Source: Candidatus Omnitrophota bacterium (GTDB lineage: Bacteria; Omnitrophota; Gorgyraeia; Gygaellales; Profunditerraquicolaceae). From it: a DNA stretch of 35,857 nt. The translations under genes were made by a program, and so were the position numbers. Every line of letters starts with the position of its first letter. Position 1 is the first letter of the stretch. A model generated the notes under the pieces. It ran no database searches. It saw nothing but the letters and a program-made list of their open reading frames with translations, and had not been told where the DNA came from. The stretch covers positions 1-35,857 of the forward strand of contig JAQTTQ010000010.1 of the NCBI GenBank assembly GCA_028710685.1, written 5' to 3'. Positions 1 to 7,431 of the stretch are shown here, in pieces.

Positions 1-20
1 TACTTATAAACTTTTTATGT

Positions 21-26
21 TATAAT
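21..26 (+). promoter_or_regulatory. Possible -10 box for tRNA-fMet
   Basis: A perfect TATAAT lies 26 bases before the first base of the tRNA gene, a reasonable position for a sigma-70 type -10 box with a leader of about 20 nt. No -35 box can be judged, because at normal spacing it would fall at or beyond the window edge. Confidence 0.4.
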
Positions 27-52
27 AAATTTCGATCTTATTATAAAGATTT

Positions 53-126
53 CGCGGGGTGGAGCAGCCTGGTAGCTCGCAAGGCTCATAACCTTGAGGT
101 CCTGAGTTCAAATCTCAGCCCCGCAA
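53..126 (+). tRNA. Initiator tRNA-fMet (anticodon CAT)
   Basis: The cloverleaf is complete. The acceptor arms are 53-59 and 119-125, the D stem is GAGC/GCTC, the anticodon loop is CTCATAA (CAT at 87-89), and the T arm is CTGAG-TTCAAAT-CTCAG. Two features mark it as the initiator: the first base C53 faces A125 (the C1:A72 mismatch), and the D stem carries A11:U24. Position 126 is the discriminator A. No CCA is encoded (TTG follows), so the 3' end must be added by the CCA enzyme coded at 18171. The anticodon stem is CAAGG/CCTTG, so only two of the three conserved G-C pairs are present; the third is A29:U41. Confidence 0.96.
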
Positions 127-139
127 TTGAACTCAAATA

Positions 140-165
140 TGGGCCGGCAATTAATTGCCGGCCCA
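140..165. other. Perfect palindrome / hairpin after tRNA
   Basis: The 24 bases at 141-164 are an exact palindrome (GGGCCGGCAATT and its reverse complement), extended by T140/A165. The GC-rich arms would form a strong hairpin in the tRNA precursor. What follows is ATTTAG rather than a T-run, so a simple Rho-independent terminator is not well supported. It may be a processing or transcript-end structure, or a repeat element. Confidence 0.7.
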
Positions 166-175
166 TTTAGTGAAA

Positions 176-200
176 TCCCGTGAGCGTAAGCGAAACGGGA
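176..200. other. Small inverted repeat
   Basis: TCCCGT at 176-181 pairs exactly with ACGGGA at 195-200 around a 13-base loop. No T-run follows. It sits between the palindrome at 140-165 and the terminator at 210-235 and may be a copy of a dispersed hairpin repeat. I cannot test copy number. Confidence 0.45.
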
Positions 201-209
201 CCAACAGAT

Positions 210-235
210 AACCCGCTATAAGAGGCGGGTTTTTT
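210..235 (+). terminator. Rho-independent terminator of the tRNA unit
   Basis: AACCCGC at 210-216 pairs with GCGGGTT at 225-231 across an 8-base loop, followed at once by a run of T (230-235). This is a classic intrinsic terminator. It closes the tRNA transcription unit ahead of the promoter at 237-265. Confidence 0.85.
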
Positions 236-236
236 G

Positions 237-265
237 TTGTCTTGCAGTTGTTTCAGGGATATAAT
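237..265 (+). promoter_or_regulatory. Sigma-70 type promoter for the DoxX gene
   Basis: TTGTCT (237-242, 4 of 6 matches to the -35 consensus) and a perfect TATAAT (260-265) are 17 nt apart. The predicted start near 272 gives a leader of about 27 nt to the ATG at 299. It lies directly after a terminator, as expected for a new unit. Confidence 0.55.
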
Positions 266-298
266 TTATCTGGAGAGATATAAAAAAAGGAGGCTAAA

Positions 299-700
299 AT
301 GAGCATTAATGCGTGGGCAAGTATTCCGCTTAGGTTTAGTTTGGGGGTGATGTTTATTGCGCATGGGCTCCAGAAGGCATACGGTATGTTCGCAGGATCG
401 GGGATTAAGAATTTCTCCGATATGTTATCAAGCCTTGGTTTTACACCTCCCTTACTATGGGCATATCTGGCGGCATATTTAGAGCTTATCGGAGGTTCCT
501 GCCTCTTGATCGGCCTAGGGACCAGAATATTCTCCGGACTGCTTTTTATACTTATAGCTATTGCCGCAGTAACAGTGCATTTAAGAAATGGATTCTTCCT
601 TATGAACGGTGGCGTTGAGTATACCTTTATCATTGCCGCTATGTGCCTGAGCCTGGCTATATTAGGTAGCGGTAAGTTCGGTTTAAACAAAAAGCTATAA
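299..700 (+). CDS. DoxX family integral membrane protein
   Basis: A 133-residue protein with four predicted membrane segments (about 9-27, 52-73, 77-95 and 108-123). It opens with the DoxX-type motif PLRFSLGVMFIAHG, followed by a small loop and a Glu-Leu-Gly-Gly-rich second helix. Length and layout fit the DoxX/DoxD-like family (YphA/YqjF type). Members sit in the inner membrane and are linked to redox or thiol stress, but their activity is poorly defined. The ATG at 299 follows AAAGGAGG with good spacing. It stands alone between a terminator and the leader of the next gene. The family call is firm; no specific function can be given. Confidence 0.85.
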   Translation: MSINAWASIPLRFSLGVMFIAHGLQKAYGMFAGSGIKNFSDMLSSLGFTPPLLWAYLAAYLELIGGSCLLIGLGTRIFSGLLFILIAIAAVTVHLRNGFFLMNGGVEYTFIIAAMCLSLAILGSGKFGLNKKL

Positions 701-713
701 ATGCGTTATATTT

Positions 714-792
714 AAATCCTGGGGTAGGCCTGTTGATATTTTCTCAGCCTTGGAACCTTAAACAAAAGGGCTGTTAAAGGAGGCAGGTTTTT
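714..792 (+). other. Structured leader before the GH94 gene (candidate RNA element)
   Basis: The short gap before the GH94 gene contains nested inverted repeats. The outer arms are AAATCCTG (714-721) with CAGG plus a T-run (784-791), one mismatch included. The inner arms are CAGCC (745-749) with GGCTG (769-773). The Shine-Dalgarno AAAGGAGG (776-783) lies between inner and outer 3' arms, and TTTTT follows. This could be a small cis-regulatory element or a short non-coding RNA. I do not recognise a known family; the pairing is by eye only. Confidence 0.3.
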
Positions 793-793
793 A

Positions 794-3172
794 TTGCAAA
801 TAGCCCCTGGTTGTGGTAGGTTAAGCTCTATGAAAAAAATGTTTAAGTTTATTGACAGCGCGGCCAGCTTTAATTTTCCTCAGGCTAATAAGATAAGAAC
901 GCTTTATTTCCCGCTTTGTAACGAAAGGATATTCTCTTCGATTACCCCGTATCTGTGCGGGGATATCAAATCCGGGCAGGATTCTTTTTTGCTGCCGCCT
1001 GCCTCGCGTATTGATTTGGTTAATTCCAGGGCCTCGCGTAACTTCTGGGTTTATATTAATAAAGAAAAGGTCTGGTCGGCAACCGGAGTTTCTAAGGACC
1101 TTAAGTCCCTTCAAAAAGATAATTTTAATCTTGAGGCCGGCCTACTCTGGCATAAAATTACCAGGGAGAATAAAGGTATAGGGTTAAAAAGCGAGATCCT
1201 CTCCTTTGTCCCTTCTTCAAAAGAACCGGTAGAGTTAATGCAGGTAACCCTTACCAACACCTCTTCTAAGAAAATAAAATTTATTCCTACCGCAGCTATC
1301 CCTATATATGCAAGGGGGGCTAATAATATCCGCGACCACCGGCATGTAACTTCACTATTGCAGCGTATCATCCTGCATAAATTTGGGGTGATATCCAAGC
1401 CTACATTATCTTTCAATGAGGCAGGGCATAAGCCCAACAGGAACTATTATTTTGTATTAGGTTGGGATGAAAGAGGGGTTGCTCCAAAATATCTCTACCC
1501 GGTTCAGGAGATGTTTTGCGGAGAGGCAGGAGACCTTGAGGGGCCGGAGGCTATTTTAGAAAATAAATTTCCCGGGAAAAATAATATTCAGGGTAAAGAG
1601 GCTATGGGGGCTTTGCGTTTTAAGGCTCGAGAGTTAGGCCCGGGTAGATCTTGCGCTTATATTTTGGCGCTGGGTATTGCCCAAGAAAGCCGTGAAATCA
1701 CCGGTATAATTAAGAAATTCAGTAATATTAAGAAGGTAAGGCTGTCCCTTGAAGAGACTAAGGCCTTTTGGCTTAAGAAGGCGAATTCGGTTAATTCTCC
1801 TATCCGGGATAAGGATTTTAATAATTGGTTTAAGTGGGTTAGTATCCAGCCTCTTTTGAGGAAGTTCTTCGGATGTTCTTTTCTTCCGGATTTTGATTAC
1901 GGAAAGGGAGGCCGGGGCTGGCGCGACCTCTGGCAGGATTGCTTAGGGTTAATCTTAAGCGGCTCTAAGGAAGTGCGCGGGATGCTGATAAATAATTTTC
2001 AAGGTGTGCGCGTAGACGGTTCCAATGCTACTATTATAGGCAATAAACCGGGCGAATTTATTGCTGACCGCAATGATATTTCCAGGGTTTGGATGGACCA
2101 TGGGATATGGCCTTTACTGACAACAGAGTTTTATATAAATAAAACTAATGATACCGGTATTTTATTTGAGAAAACCGGCTATTTCAGCGATCAATTTGTT
2201 TTTCGTGCAGGAAAGAAAAATCGTGATTGGAAGCCGTGCAGTTATAAGGGTACGCTATTAGAACATTTAGTACTTGAGAATGTCTCCCAGTTTTATAACG
2301 TAGGCTCGCATAATCATATCCGCCTTGAAGGCGCTGATTGGAATGACGGGTTGGATATGGCTGTTGAACACGGGGAGAGTGTTGCCTTTAGCTGTATGTA
2401 TGCAAACAATCTCAAGAAACTTGCCCAACTTATCCGTATATCCGGCAGGAAAGAGATTGTCTTATTCTCTGAGATGGCAACGTTATTAGGTTCTTGCGAT
2501 TACGATAATATAAGGTTAAAACAAAAAAAGCTCTTTGAGTATTTTGCACGCGTTGAAAATGGCCTCAGCGGTAAAACCGTCTCCGTAAAATGCACCGCGC
2601 TTATTAAGGATTTAGAATCAAAGGCAAAGTGGATTTTTGAACATATACGCAGCAAAGAATGGCTGCCGCAGGGCTTTTTTAACGGTTACTACGATAATGA
2701 TAAAAAGAGGGTTGAGGGGAGGATAGGCGGCAGGATTCAGATGATGCTGGCCTCACAAACCTTTGCCGTGATGAGCGGGGCAGCTGAAGACTGGCAGGTT
2801 AAGAAAATTATTGCCAATGTTGATAAACACCTTTTTGATAAGAAGCTAAAGGGGTACCGTTTAAATACTGATTTTGGCGGCGAGCAGCATAATCTAGGCA
2901 GGGCTTTTTCATTTGCATACGGAGAAAAGGAGAACGGGGCAATATTCTCGCATATGGTGGTTATGTATGCTTATGCCTTGATCTCCCGTGGATTTGCCAA
3001 GGAAGGGCGCAAGGCCCTGCTCTCACTCTATGGGCTTGCAAGGAATAGCCTAAAGAGCAAGATTTATCCGTGTCTGCCTGAATATTTCGATGCGCAAGGC
3101 CGGGGGATGTATTCTTACCTTACCGGGTCCGCCAGCTGGTTTCTTTTTGTTTGCCAAAACCGCTTTTTCTGA
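794..3172 (+). CDS. GH94 family glycoside phosphorylase (old GT36)
   Basis: A 792-residue protein of the cellobiose / chitobiose phosphorylase-like family, enzymes that split a beta-glucoside with phosphate to give a sugar 1-phosphate. The N-terminal beta-sandwich contains FLLPPASRIDLVNSRASRNF and WSATGVS. The catalytic (alpha/alpha)6 barrel carries EGADWNDGLD near residues 513-521, the motif that holds the family's general-acid Asp. The C-terminus ends in PEYFDAQGRGMYSYLTGSAS, as in cellobiose phosphorylases. There is no signal peptide, so it is cytoplasmic. The TTG at 794 has AAAGGAGG 10 nt upstream; the ATG at 830 is an alternative that matches where the homology begins (MKKMFKFID), but it lacks a good ribosome site. 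Substrate is not deducible; cellobiose, laminaribiose, chitobiose or beta-1,2-glucan types are all possible. Confidence 0.88.
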   Translation: MQIAPGCGRLSSMKKMFKFIDSAASFNFPQANKIRTLYFPLCNERIFSSITPYLCGDIKSGQDSFLLPPASRIDLVNSRASRNFWVYINKEKVWSATGVSKDLKSLQKDNFNLEAGLLWHKITRENKGIGLKSEILSFVPSSKEPVELMQVTLTNTSSKKIKFIPTAAIPIYARGANNIRDHRHVTSLLQRIILHKFGVISKPTLSFNEAGHKPNRNYYFVLGWDERGVAPKYLYPVQEMFCGEAGDLEGPEAILENKFPGKNNIQGKEAMGALRFKARELGPGRSCAYILALGIAQESREITGIIKKFSNIKKVRLSLEETKAFWLKKANSVNSPIRDKDFNNWFKWVSIQPLLRKFFGCSFLPDFDYGKGGRGWRDLWQDCLGLILSGSKEVRGMLINNFQGVRVDGSNATIIGNKPGEFIADRNDISRVWMDHGIWPLLTTEFYINKTNDTGILFEKTGYFSDQFVFRAGKKNRDWKPCSYKGTLLEHLVLENVSQFYNVGSHNHIRLEGADWNDGLDMAVEHGESVAFSCMYANNLKKLAQLIRISGRKEIVLFSEMATLLGSCDYDNIRLKQKKLFEYFARVENGLSGKTVSVKCTALIKDLESKAKWIFEHIRSKEWLPQGFFNGYYDNDKKRVEGRIGGRIQMMLASQTFAVMSGAAEDWQVKKIIANVDKHLFDKKLKGYRLNTDFGGEQHNLGRAFSFAYGEKENGAIFSHMVVMYAYALISRGFAKEGRKALLSLYGLARNSLKSKIYPCLPEYFDAQGRGMYSYLTGSASWFLFVCQNRFF

Positions 3173-3178
3173 TATAAT
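3151..3178 (+). promoter_or_regulatory. Near-consensus promoter for the purine operon
   Basis: TTGCCA (3151-3156, 5 of 6 matches), a 16-nt spacer and a perfect TATAAT (3173-3178), with TG at 3170-3171 forming an extended -10. It overlaps the last codons of the GH94 gene. The expected start near 3185 gives a leader of about 29 nt to purB. No PUR box or guanine riboswitch was recognised in this short leader. Confidence 0.72.
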
Positions 3179-3213
3179 AATCTTCCTATAAACTTAAAGA
3201 GAGGGTATGTAAG

Positions 3214-4506
3214 ATGATTGAACGTTATAGCCTCCCAAAGATGTCTGCAATATGGCAGGATGAGTTTAAGTTTAAGACCATGCTTGCCATTGAGATACTT
3301 GCCTTAGAAGCCCTTGCTAAGCAAAAGAAAGTTCCTCTATCCGCAGTTAAAAGAATCAAAAACAAAGCCAGATTTAATTTATCAGCAATAAAGAAGATTG
3401 AAGAAGAGACACAACATGATGTGGTGGCCTTTGTCACCAATGTAGCCCAATATATAGGAAGCGATGCCAAGTACCTGCACCTTGGGCTTACTTCTTCCGA
3501 TATCCTTGATACGACACTTGGCGTGCAGTTGAAGGCAGCGGCAGAGGTTTTAGTTGATGATGTAAATAAATTATTGAAGGCCTTGGCCGGAAAGGCCAAG
3601 TTTTATAAAGATATTCCTTGTATGGGGCGTACCCATGGTGTTCACGCCGAGCCGACTACCTTTGGTTTAAAGCTTGCGCTGTGGTATGACGAAATGCAGC
3701 GTAACCTAGAACGCTTAAGGCTTGCAGGAGAAGAGGTTTCCGTAGGGAAGGTATCCGGTGCCGTAGGAACCTTTGCTAATGTTGATCCTTTTGTGGAAGG
3801 TTATATATGTAAAAAGCTCGGATTAAAACCGGCAAAGATTTCTACCCAGATAATCCAACGCGATATTTATGCGGTACTTATGGCAAGGATAGCGATTGTG
3901 GGTTCAAGTTTGGAGAAATTCGCTACCGAGATCAGGCATTTACAGCGTACCGAGGTTTTAGAAGCCGAAGAGCCTTTTGGCAAAGGGCAGAAGGGCTCTT
4001 CAGCTATGCCGCATAAGCGAAATCCGGTTATATGCGAGCGTATCTGCGGCCTGGCGAGGTTGTTGCGGGGAAATGCCTTGGCGTCAATGGAGAATATCGC
4101 CCTCTGGCATGAACGAGATATATCGCATTCTTCAGTTGAGCGGATAATTATCCCGGATTCCACCCTGGCCTTAGATTATATGCTCAATAAGTTTATCCAG
4201 GTTGTTGAGGGGTTAAATGTTTACCCCGAGCATATGATGGCGAATTTAATCAAAACAAAGGGTTTAATATTCTCTCAAAGAGTTCTTTTGGCGCTTATGG
4301 ATTGTGGTATGCCGCGCATGGAGGCCTATGATGTTGTACAGAGGGCTGCCATGCATACCTGGAGTAGCGGGGCAGATTTTAAGGATAACCTTTTGCTGGA
4401 GCCTAAGCTTACAAAATATTTGGGAGAGAAGGACCTCGATAAGATATTTGATTTGAATTTTTACCTGCGTAAGGTAGATATAATTTTTAGAAGAGTCGGA
4501 TTATAA
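3214..4506 (+). CDS. purB: Adenylosuccinate lyase
   Basis: A 430-residue enzyme of the fumarase/aspartase superfamily. It performs two beta-eliminations: SAICAR to AICAR plus fumarate in purine synthesis, and adenylosuccinate to AMP plus fumarate. Visible landmarks are GLTSSDILDT near 91-100, GRTHGVHAEPTTFG (catalytic His141) near 138-151, and the superfamily signature GSSAMPHKRNP at 261-271, which contains the flexible-loop catalytic Ser. Length is normal for bacterial PurB. It is first in the purine operon, 35 nt after the -10 box of the promoter at 3151, and 36 nt before purL. The ATG is preceded by a modest GAGAGGG ribosome site. Confidence 0.96.
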   Translation: MIERYSLPKMSAIWQDEFKFKTMLAIEILALEALAKQKKVPLSAVKRIKNKARFNLSAIKKIEEETQHDVVAFVTNVAQYIGSDAKYLHLGLTSSDILDTTLGVQLKAAAEVLVDDVNKLLKALAGKAKFYKDIPCMGRTHGVHAEPTTFGLKLALWYDEMQRNLERLRLAGEEVSVGKVSGAVGTFANVDPFVEGYICKKLGLKPAKISTQIIQRDIYAVLMARIAIVGSSLEKFATEIRHLQRTEVLEAEEPFGKGQKGSSAMPHKRNPVICERICGLARLLRGNALASMENIALWHERDISHSSVERIIIPDSTLALDYMLNKFIQVVEGLNVYPEHMMANLIKTKGLIFSQRVLLALMDCGMPRMEAYDVVQRAAMHTWSSGADFKDNLLLEPKLTKYLGEKDLDKIFDLNFYLRKVDIIFRRVGL

Positions 4507-4542
4507 TAATTTTACCCACCTAGTTTCTCATATTTTGTAACC

Positions 4543-7431
4543 ATGCTTTATAAGATTGAAATTCAGGATAAGCCCGGTATTTTTGATGCAGTCGGCGAAG
4601 GCGTCAAAAAGGGGATATTTGATTTGGGCATCAAGGCTGTTGGGAGCGTCCGTTTCATCCAGGTTTATAATATTGAAGCGGGCATATCAAAAAGTGACTG
4701 CGTTAGAATCTGCCGCGAGCTTCTCTGCGACCCTATCTGCCAGGATTTCTATTTAAACCGTACAATAAAAAACAAATCTAAAAACGAATTCATAGTTGAG
4801 ATAGCCTATAATCCGGGGGTGATGGATCCGGTTGAGGAGTCTACTTTAAAGGGGGTAAGGGATTTAGGCATTCAAGGGGTGGTTTCGGTAAAGACTGCCA
4901 AGAAATATATATTACGCGGCCATATCTCCCCGGGCGAGTTAAAGATTATTTCCGAGAAACTTCTCTATAACAAATTAATCCAGCATATAGCCGGTGAGGC
5001 AAGAGAGGTTTCTAGGGGCGGTTTTCAATATAAATTCAGCCTTAAGTATGTAGATATCCTTAGCGCAAATAGTAAGGGCCTCTTGGAAATTAGCAGAAAG
5101 GGCCAGCTCTTTCTTAATCTTTCGGAGATGGTTGCAATTAAGGAATATTTTAAGAAAATCGGCAGAAATCCGACAGACTGCGAATTAGAGACAATAGCCC
5201 AGACCTGGTCCGAGCATTGTTGGCATAAGACCTTTCGCGGGAAGATACGGTATTCGCAGGATGACCAAGCAGGGTTTAGGCGTATCCCTAATAAGATAGA
5301 TAATCTTTTGAAGTCTACGATAATGAAGGTTACTAAGGAACTAAATAAACCTTGGTGTGTTTCGGTTTTCAAGGATAATTCTGGCGTTATCAGGTTTGAT
5401 GATAAATATAATGTTTGTTTTAAGGTGGAAACGCATAACCATCCTTCAGCCCTTGAGCCTTTTGGCGGAGCCAATACCGGTATCGGAGGGGTGATTAGGG
5501 ATCCTATGGGCACCGGCTTAGGCGCCAAACCAATTTTAAATACCGATGTATTTTGTTTTGGGCTTTTAGATTCTCCTTTCAGCAGGATACCTCACGGGGC
5601 ATTGCATCCTAAACGTGTTATGAAAGGGGTAGTAAGCGGGGTGCAGGATTATGGTAATAAAATGGGAATTCCTACCGTAAACGGCGCCATATTATTTGAT
5701 GAAGGTTTTACCGGAAATCCGTTAGTTTATTGCGGCACCGTAGGGATTATGCCTAAGGATAAGTCTTTTAAAAAGACATATCCCGGAGATCTAGTGGTAG
5801 TAATCGGAGGCAGGACCGGAAGGGATGGCATACACGGGGCAACATTTTCTTCGGGCGAGCTGACCCATGAGTCTGAAACTATTTCCGGAGGGGCAGTACA
5901 GATTGGCAACCCGATCCAGGAGAAGAAGATGCTGGATACCATTCTTCAGGCAAGGGACCGTAATCTTTATAGCGCAATTACCGATTGCGGGGCGGGCGGG
6001 CTCTCAAGTGCAGTGGGAGAGATGGGTGCTGAATTAGGGGTTAAGGTAGACCTGGAGAAGGTCCCTCTTAAATACAGCGGATTATCTTATATGGAGATTT
6101 GGATATCCGAATCGCAGGAGAGGATGGTTGTTTCAGTGCCCCCTAAGAACTTAAAATCTTTATTGGATGTTTTCAACCAGGAGGATGTAGAGGCTACGGT
6201 AATAGGAGAGTTCACTGATACTAAGAAGCTGGAGCTTTTTTACCGGAATAATTTAGTCGGTGAACTTGATATGGGTTTTCTGCACGAAGGCCTACCCAGG
6301 ATAGAGAAAAAGGCAGTTTTTCTTAAGCCAAAACATAGAGAGCCCAAATTAAGTAACCCGAAAGACTTAGGCTTGGTATTATTAAAACTTCTTTCACGCT
6401 ACGATATCTGCTCTAAGGAATCGGTAATCAGAAGATACGACCATGAGGTTCAGGGGGGGTCGGTTTTAAAGCCCTTATGCGGCGTCTTAAATGACGGGCC
6501 TTCAGATGCGGCAATTGTTAAGCCTGTGCTCGGGTCAAAAAAGGCGGTTATTGTCTCAAACGGGATTAATTTCCGCTACGGTTTTATTGATCCTTATTGG
6601 ATGGCGGCTTCCTGTATTGATGAGGCCCTGCGCCAGATTATAAGCGTCGGAGGCTCTTTAAAAGAGGTGGCTATCTTAGATAATTTCTGTTGGGGTAATC
6701 CGGATAAGCCGGATAGATTAGGGGGTTTAGTGCGTGCCTCTTTTGGCTGTTACGATGCGGCCAAAGGTTTTCAAGTGCCTTTTATCTCAGGTAAGGACAG
6801 CCTTTATAACGAATATACTGCTTTCGGAAAATCCTTGAGTATCCCCGGGACTATACTTATTTCGGCTATTTCGGTTATGGATGATGCAGGCAAGGCTGTA
6901 TCGATGTATTTCAAGAACCAGGATAACCTGATTTATGTTTTAGGGGATACCTATGATGAATTAGGGGGTTCGCATTATTACGGGTTAAGCAAGGCAGTAG
7001 GCAATTCCGTCCCCAGGGTAAGGGTTACGCGGGCGAGAAAGCTGTTTAATGCCTTAAGTAAGGCTACCGATAAGAAATTAGTTAAGTCTGCGCATGACTG
7101 TTCTGAGGGTGGCTTAGGGGTAGCCTTGGCCGAGATGAGTTTTGCCGCAGGATTAGGCGCAGAGATTTTTTTGTCCCATGCCCCCTACCTTTCTGATAAT
7201 AAACGTAATGATTTTGTTTTATTCTCTGAATCCAACTCCAGATTTGTAGTTGAGGTAGAGAGGTCAAAGCAGAAGGATTTTGAAAGAACCTTAAAAGGGC
7301 TTCCTTTCGGCCTTATCGGTTGCGTAAGCAGCAATAAATACCTTAAGGTTTACGGATTAAATGGAGAGATTTGCGTTAATGCTGATATTGATCAATTAAA
7401 AGAAGCCTGGAGGTCTAAGCTAAAATGGTAA
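4543..7431 (+). CDS. purL: FGAM synthase: PurS-like tandem domain fused to PurL
   Basis: A 962-residue phosphoribosylformylglycinamidine synthase. It converts FGAR plus ATP plus ammonia (from PurQ) to FGAM. Residues 1-78 and 80-155 are two PurS-like repeats: IEIQDKPGIFDAVGEGVKKG and VEIAYNPGVMDPVEESTLKG are parallel openings, each followed by a LGI.AV.SV strand. The rest is a small-type PurL with the ETIAQTWSEHCWHKTFRGKI segment, VETHNHPSALEPFGGA and the two AIR-synthetase-like halves (SAHDCSEGGLGVALAEMS in the second). There is no C-terminal glutaminase domain; that is encoded separately as purQ. Its last codons (TGG TAA) overlap the next gene's start by 7 nt. The ATG lacks a strong ribosome site, which suggests coupling to purB. 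Confidence 0.95.
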   Translation: MLYKIEIQDKPGIFDAVGEGVKKGIFDLGIKAVGSVRFIQVYNIEAGISKSDCVRICRELLCDPICQDFYLNRTIKNKSKNEFIVEIAYNPGVMDPVEESTLKGVRDLGIQGVVSVKTAKKYILRGHISPGELKIISEKLLYNKLIQHIAGEAREVSRGGFQYKFSLKYVDILSANSKGLLEISRKGQLFLNLSEMVAIKEYFKKIGRNPTDCELETIAQTWSEHCWHKTFRGKIRYSQDDQAGFRRIPNKIDNLLKSTIMKVTKELNKPWCVSVFKDNSGVIRFDDKYNVCFKVETHNHPSALEPFGGANTGIGGVIRDPMGTGLGAKPILNTDVFCFGLLDSPFSRIPHGALHPKRVMKGVVSGVQDYGNKMGIPTVNGAILFDEGFTGNPLVYCGTVGIMPKDKSFKKTYPGDLVVVIGGRTGRDGIHGATFSSGELTHESETISGGAVQIGNPIQEKKMLDTILQARDRNLYSAITDCGAGGLSSAVGEMGAELGVKVDLEKVPLKYSGLSYMEIWISESQERMVVSVPPKNLKSLLDVFNQEDVEATVIGEFTDTKKLELFYRNNLVGELDMGFLHEGLPRIEKKAVFLKPKHREPKLSNPKDLGLVLLKLLSRYDICSKESVIRRYDHEVQGGSVLKPLCGVLNDGPSDAAIVKPVLGSKKAVIVSNGINFRYGFIDPYWMAASCIDEALRQIISVGGSLKEVAILDNFCWGNPDKPDRLGGLVRASFGCYDAAKGFQVPFISGKDSLYNEYTAFGKSLSIPGTILISAISVMDDAGKAVSMYFKNQDNLIYVLGDTYDELGGSHYYGLSKAVGNSVPRVRVTRARKLFNALSKATDKKLVKSAHDCSEGGLGVALAEMSFAAGLGAEIFLSHAPYLSDNKRNDFVLFSESNSRFVVEVERSKQKDFERTLKGLPFGLIGCVSSNKYLKVYGLNGEICVNADIDQLKEAWRSKLKW

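Noticed and set aside
53-126. Elongator tRNA-Met or tRNA-Ile2 (CAT)
   Set aside because: The C1:A72 mismatch and A11:U24 pair are initiator features not found in elongator Met or Ile2 tRNAs.
253-690. A 145-codon minus-strand frame opposite the DoxX gene
   Set aside because: DoxX has family motifs, a promoter and a ribosome site; the opposite frame has none of these.
714-792. 6S RNA or a named riboswitch in the GH94 leader
   Set aside because: The element is only about 80 nt, far shorter than 6S RNA, and I could not match the conserved core of any riboswitch class.
3179-3213. Guanine riboswitch or PurR box ahead of purB
   Set aside because: The leader after the promoter is only about 30 nt, too short for a purine riboswitch, and no palindromic operator is evident.
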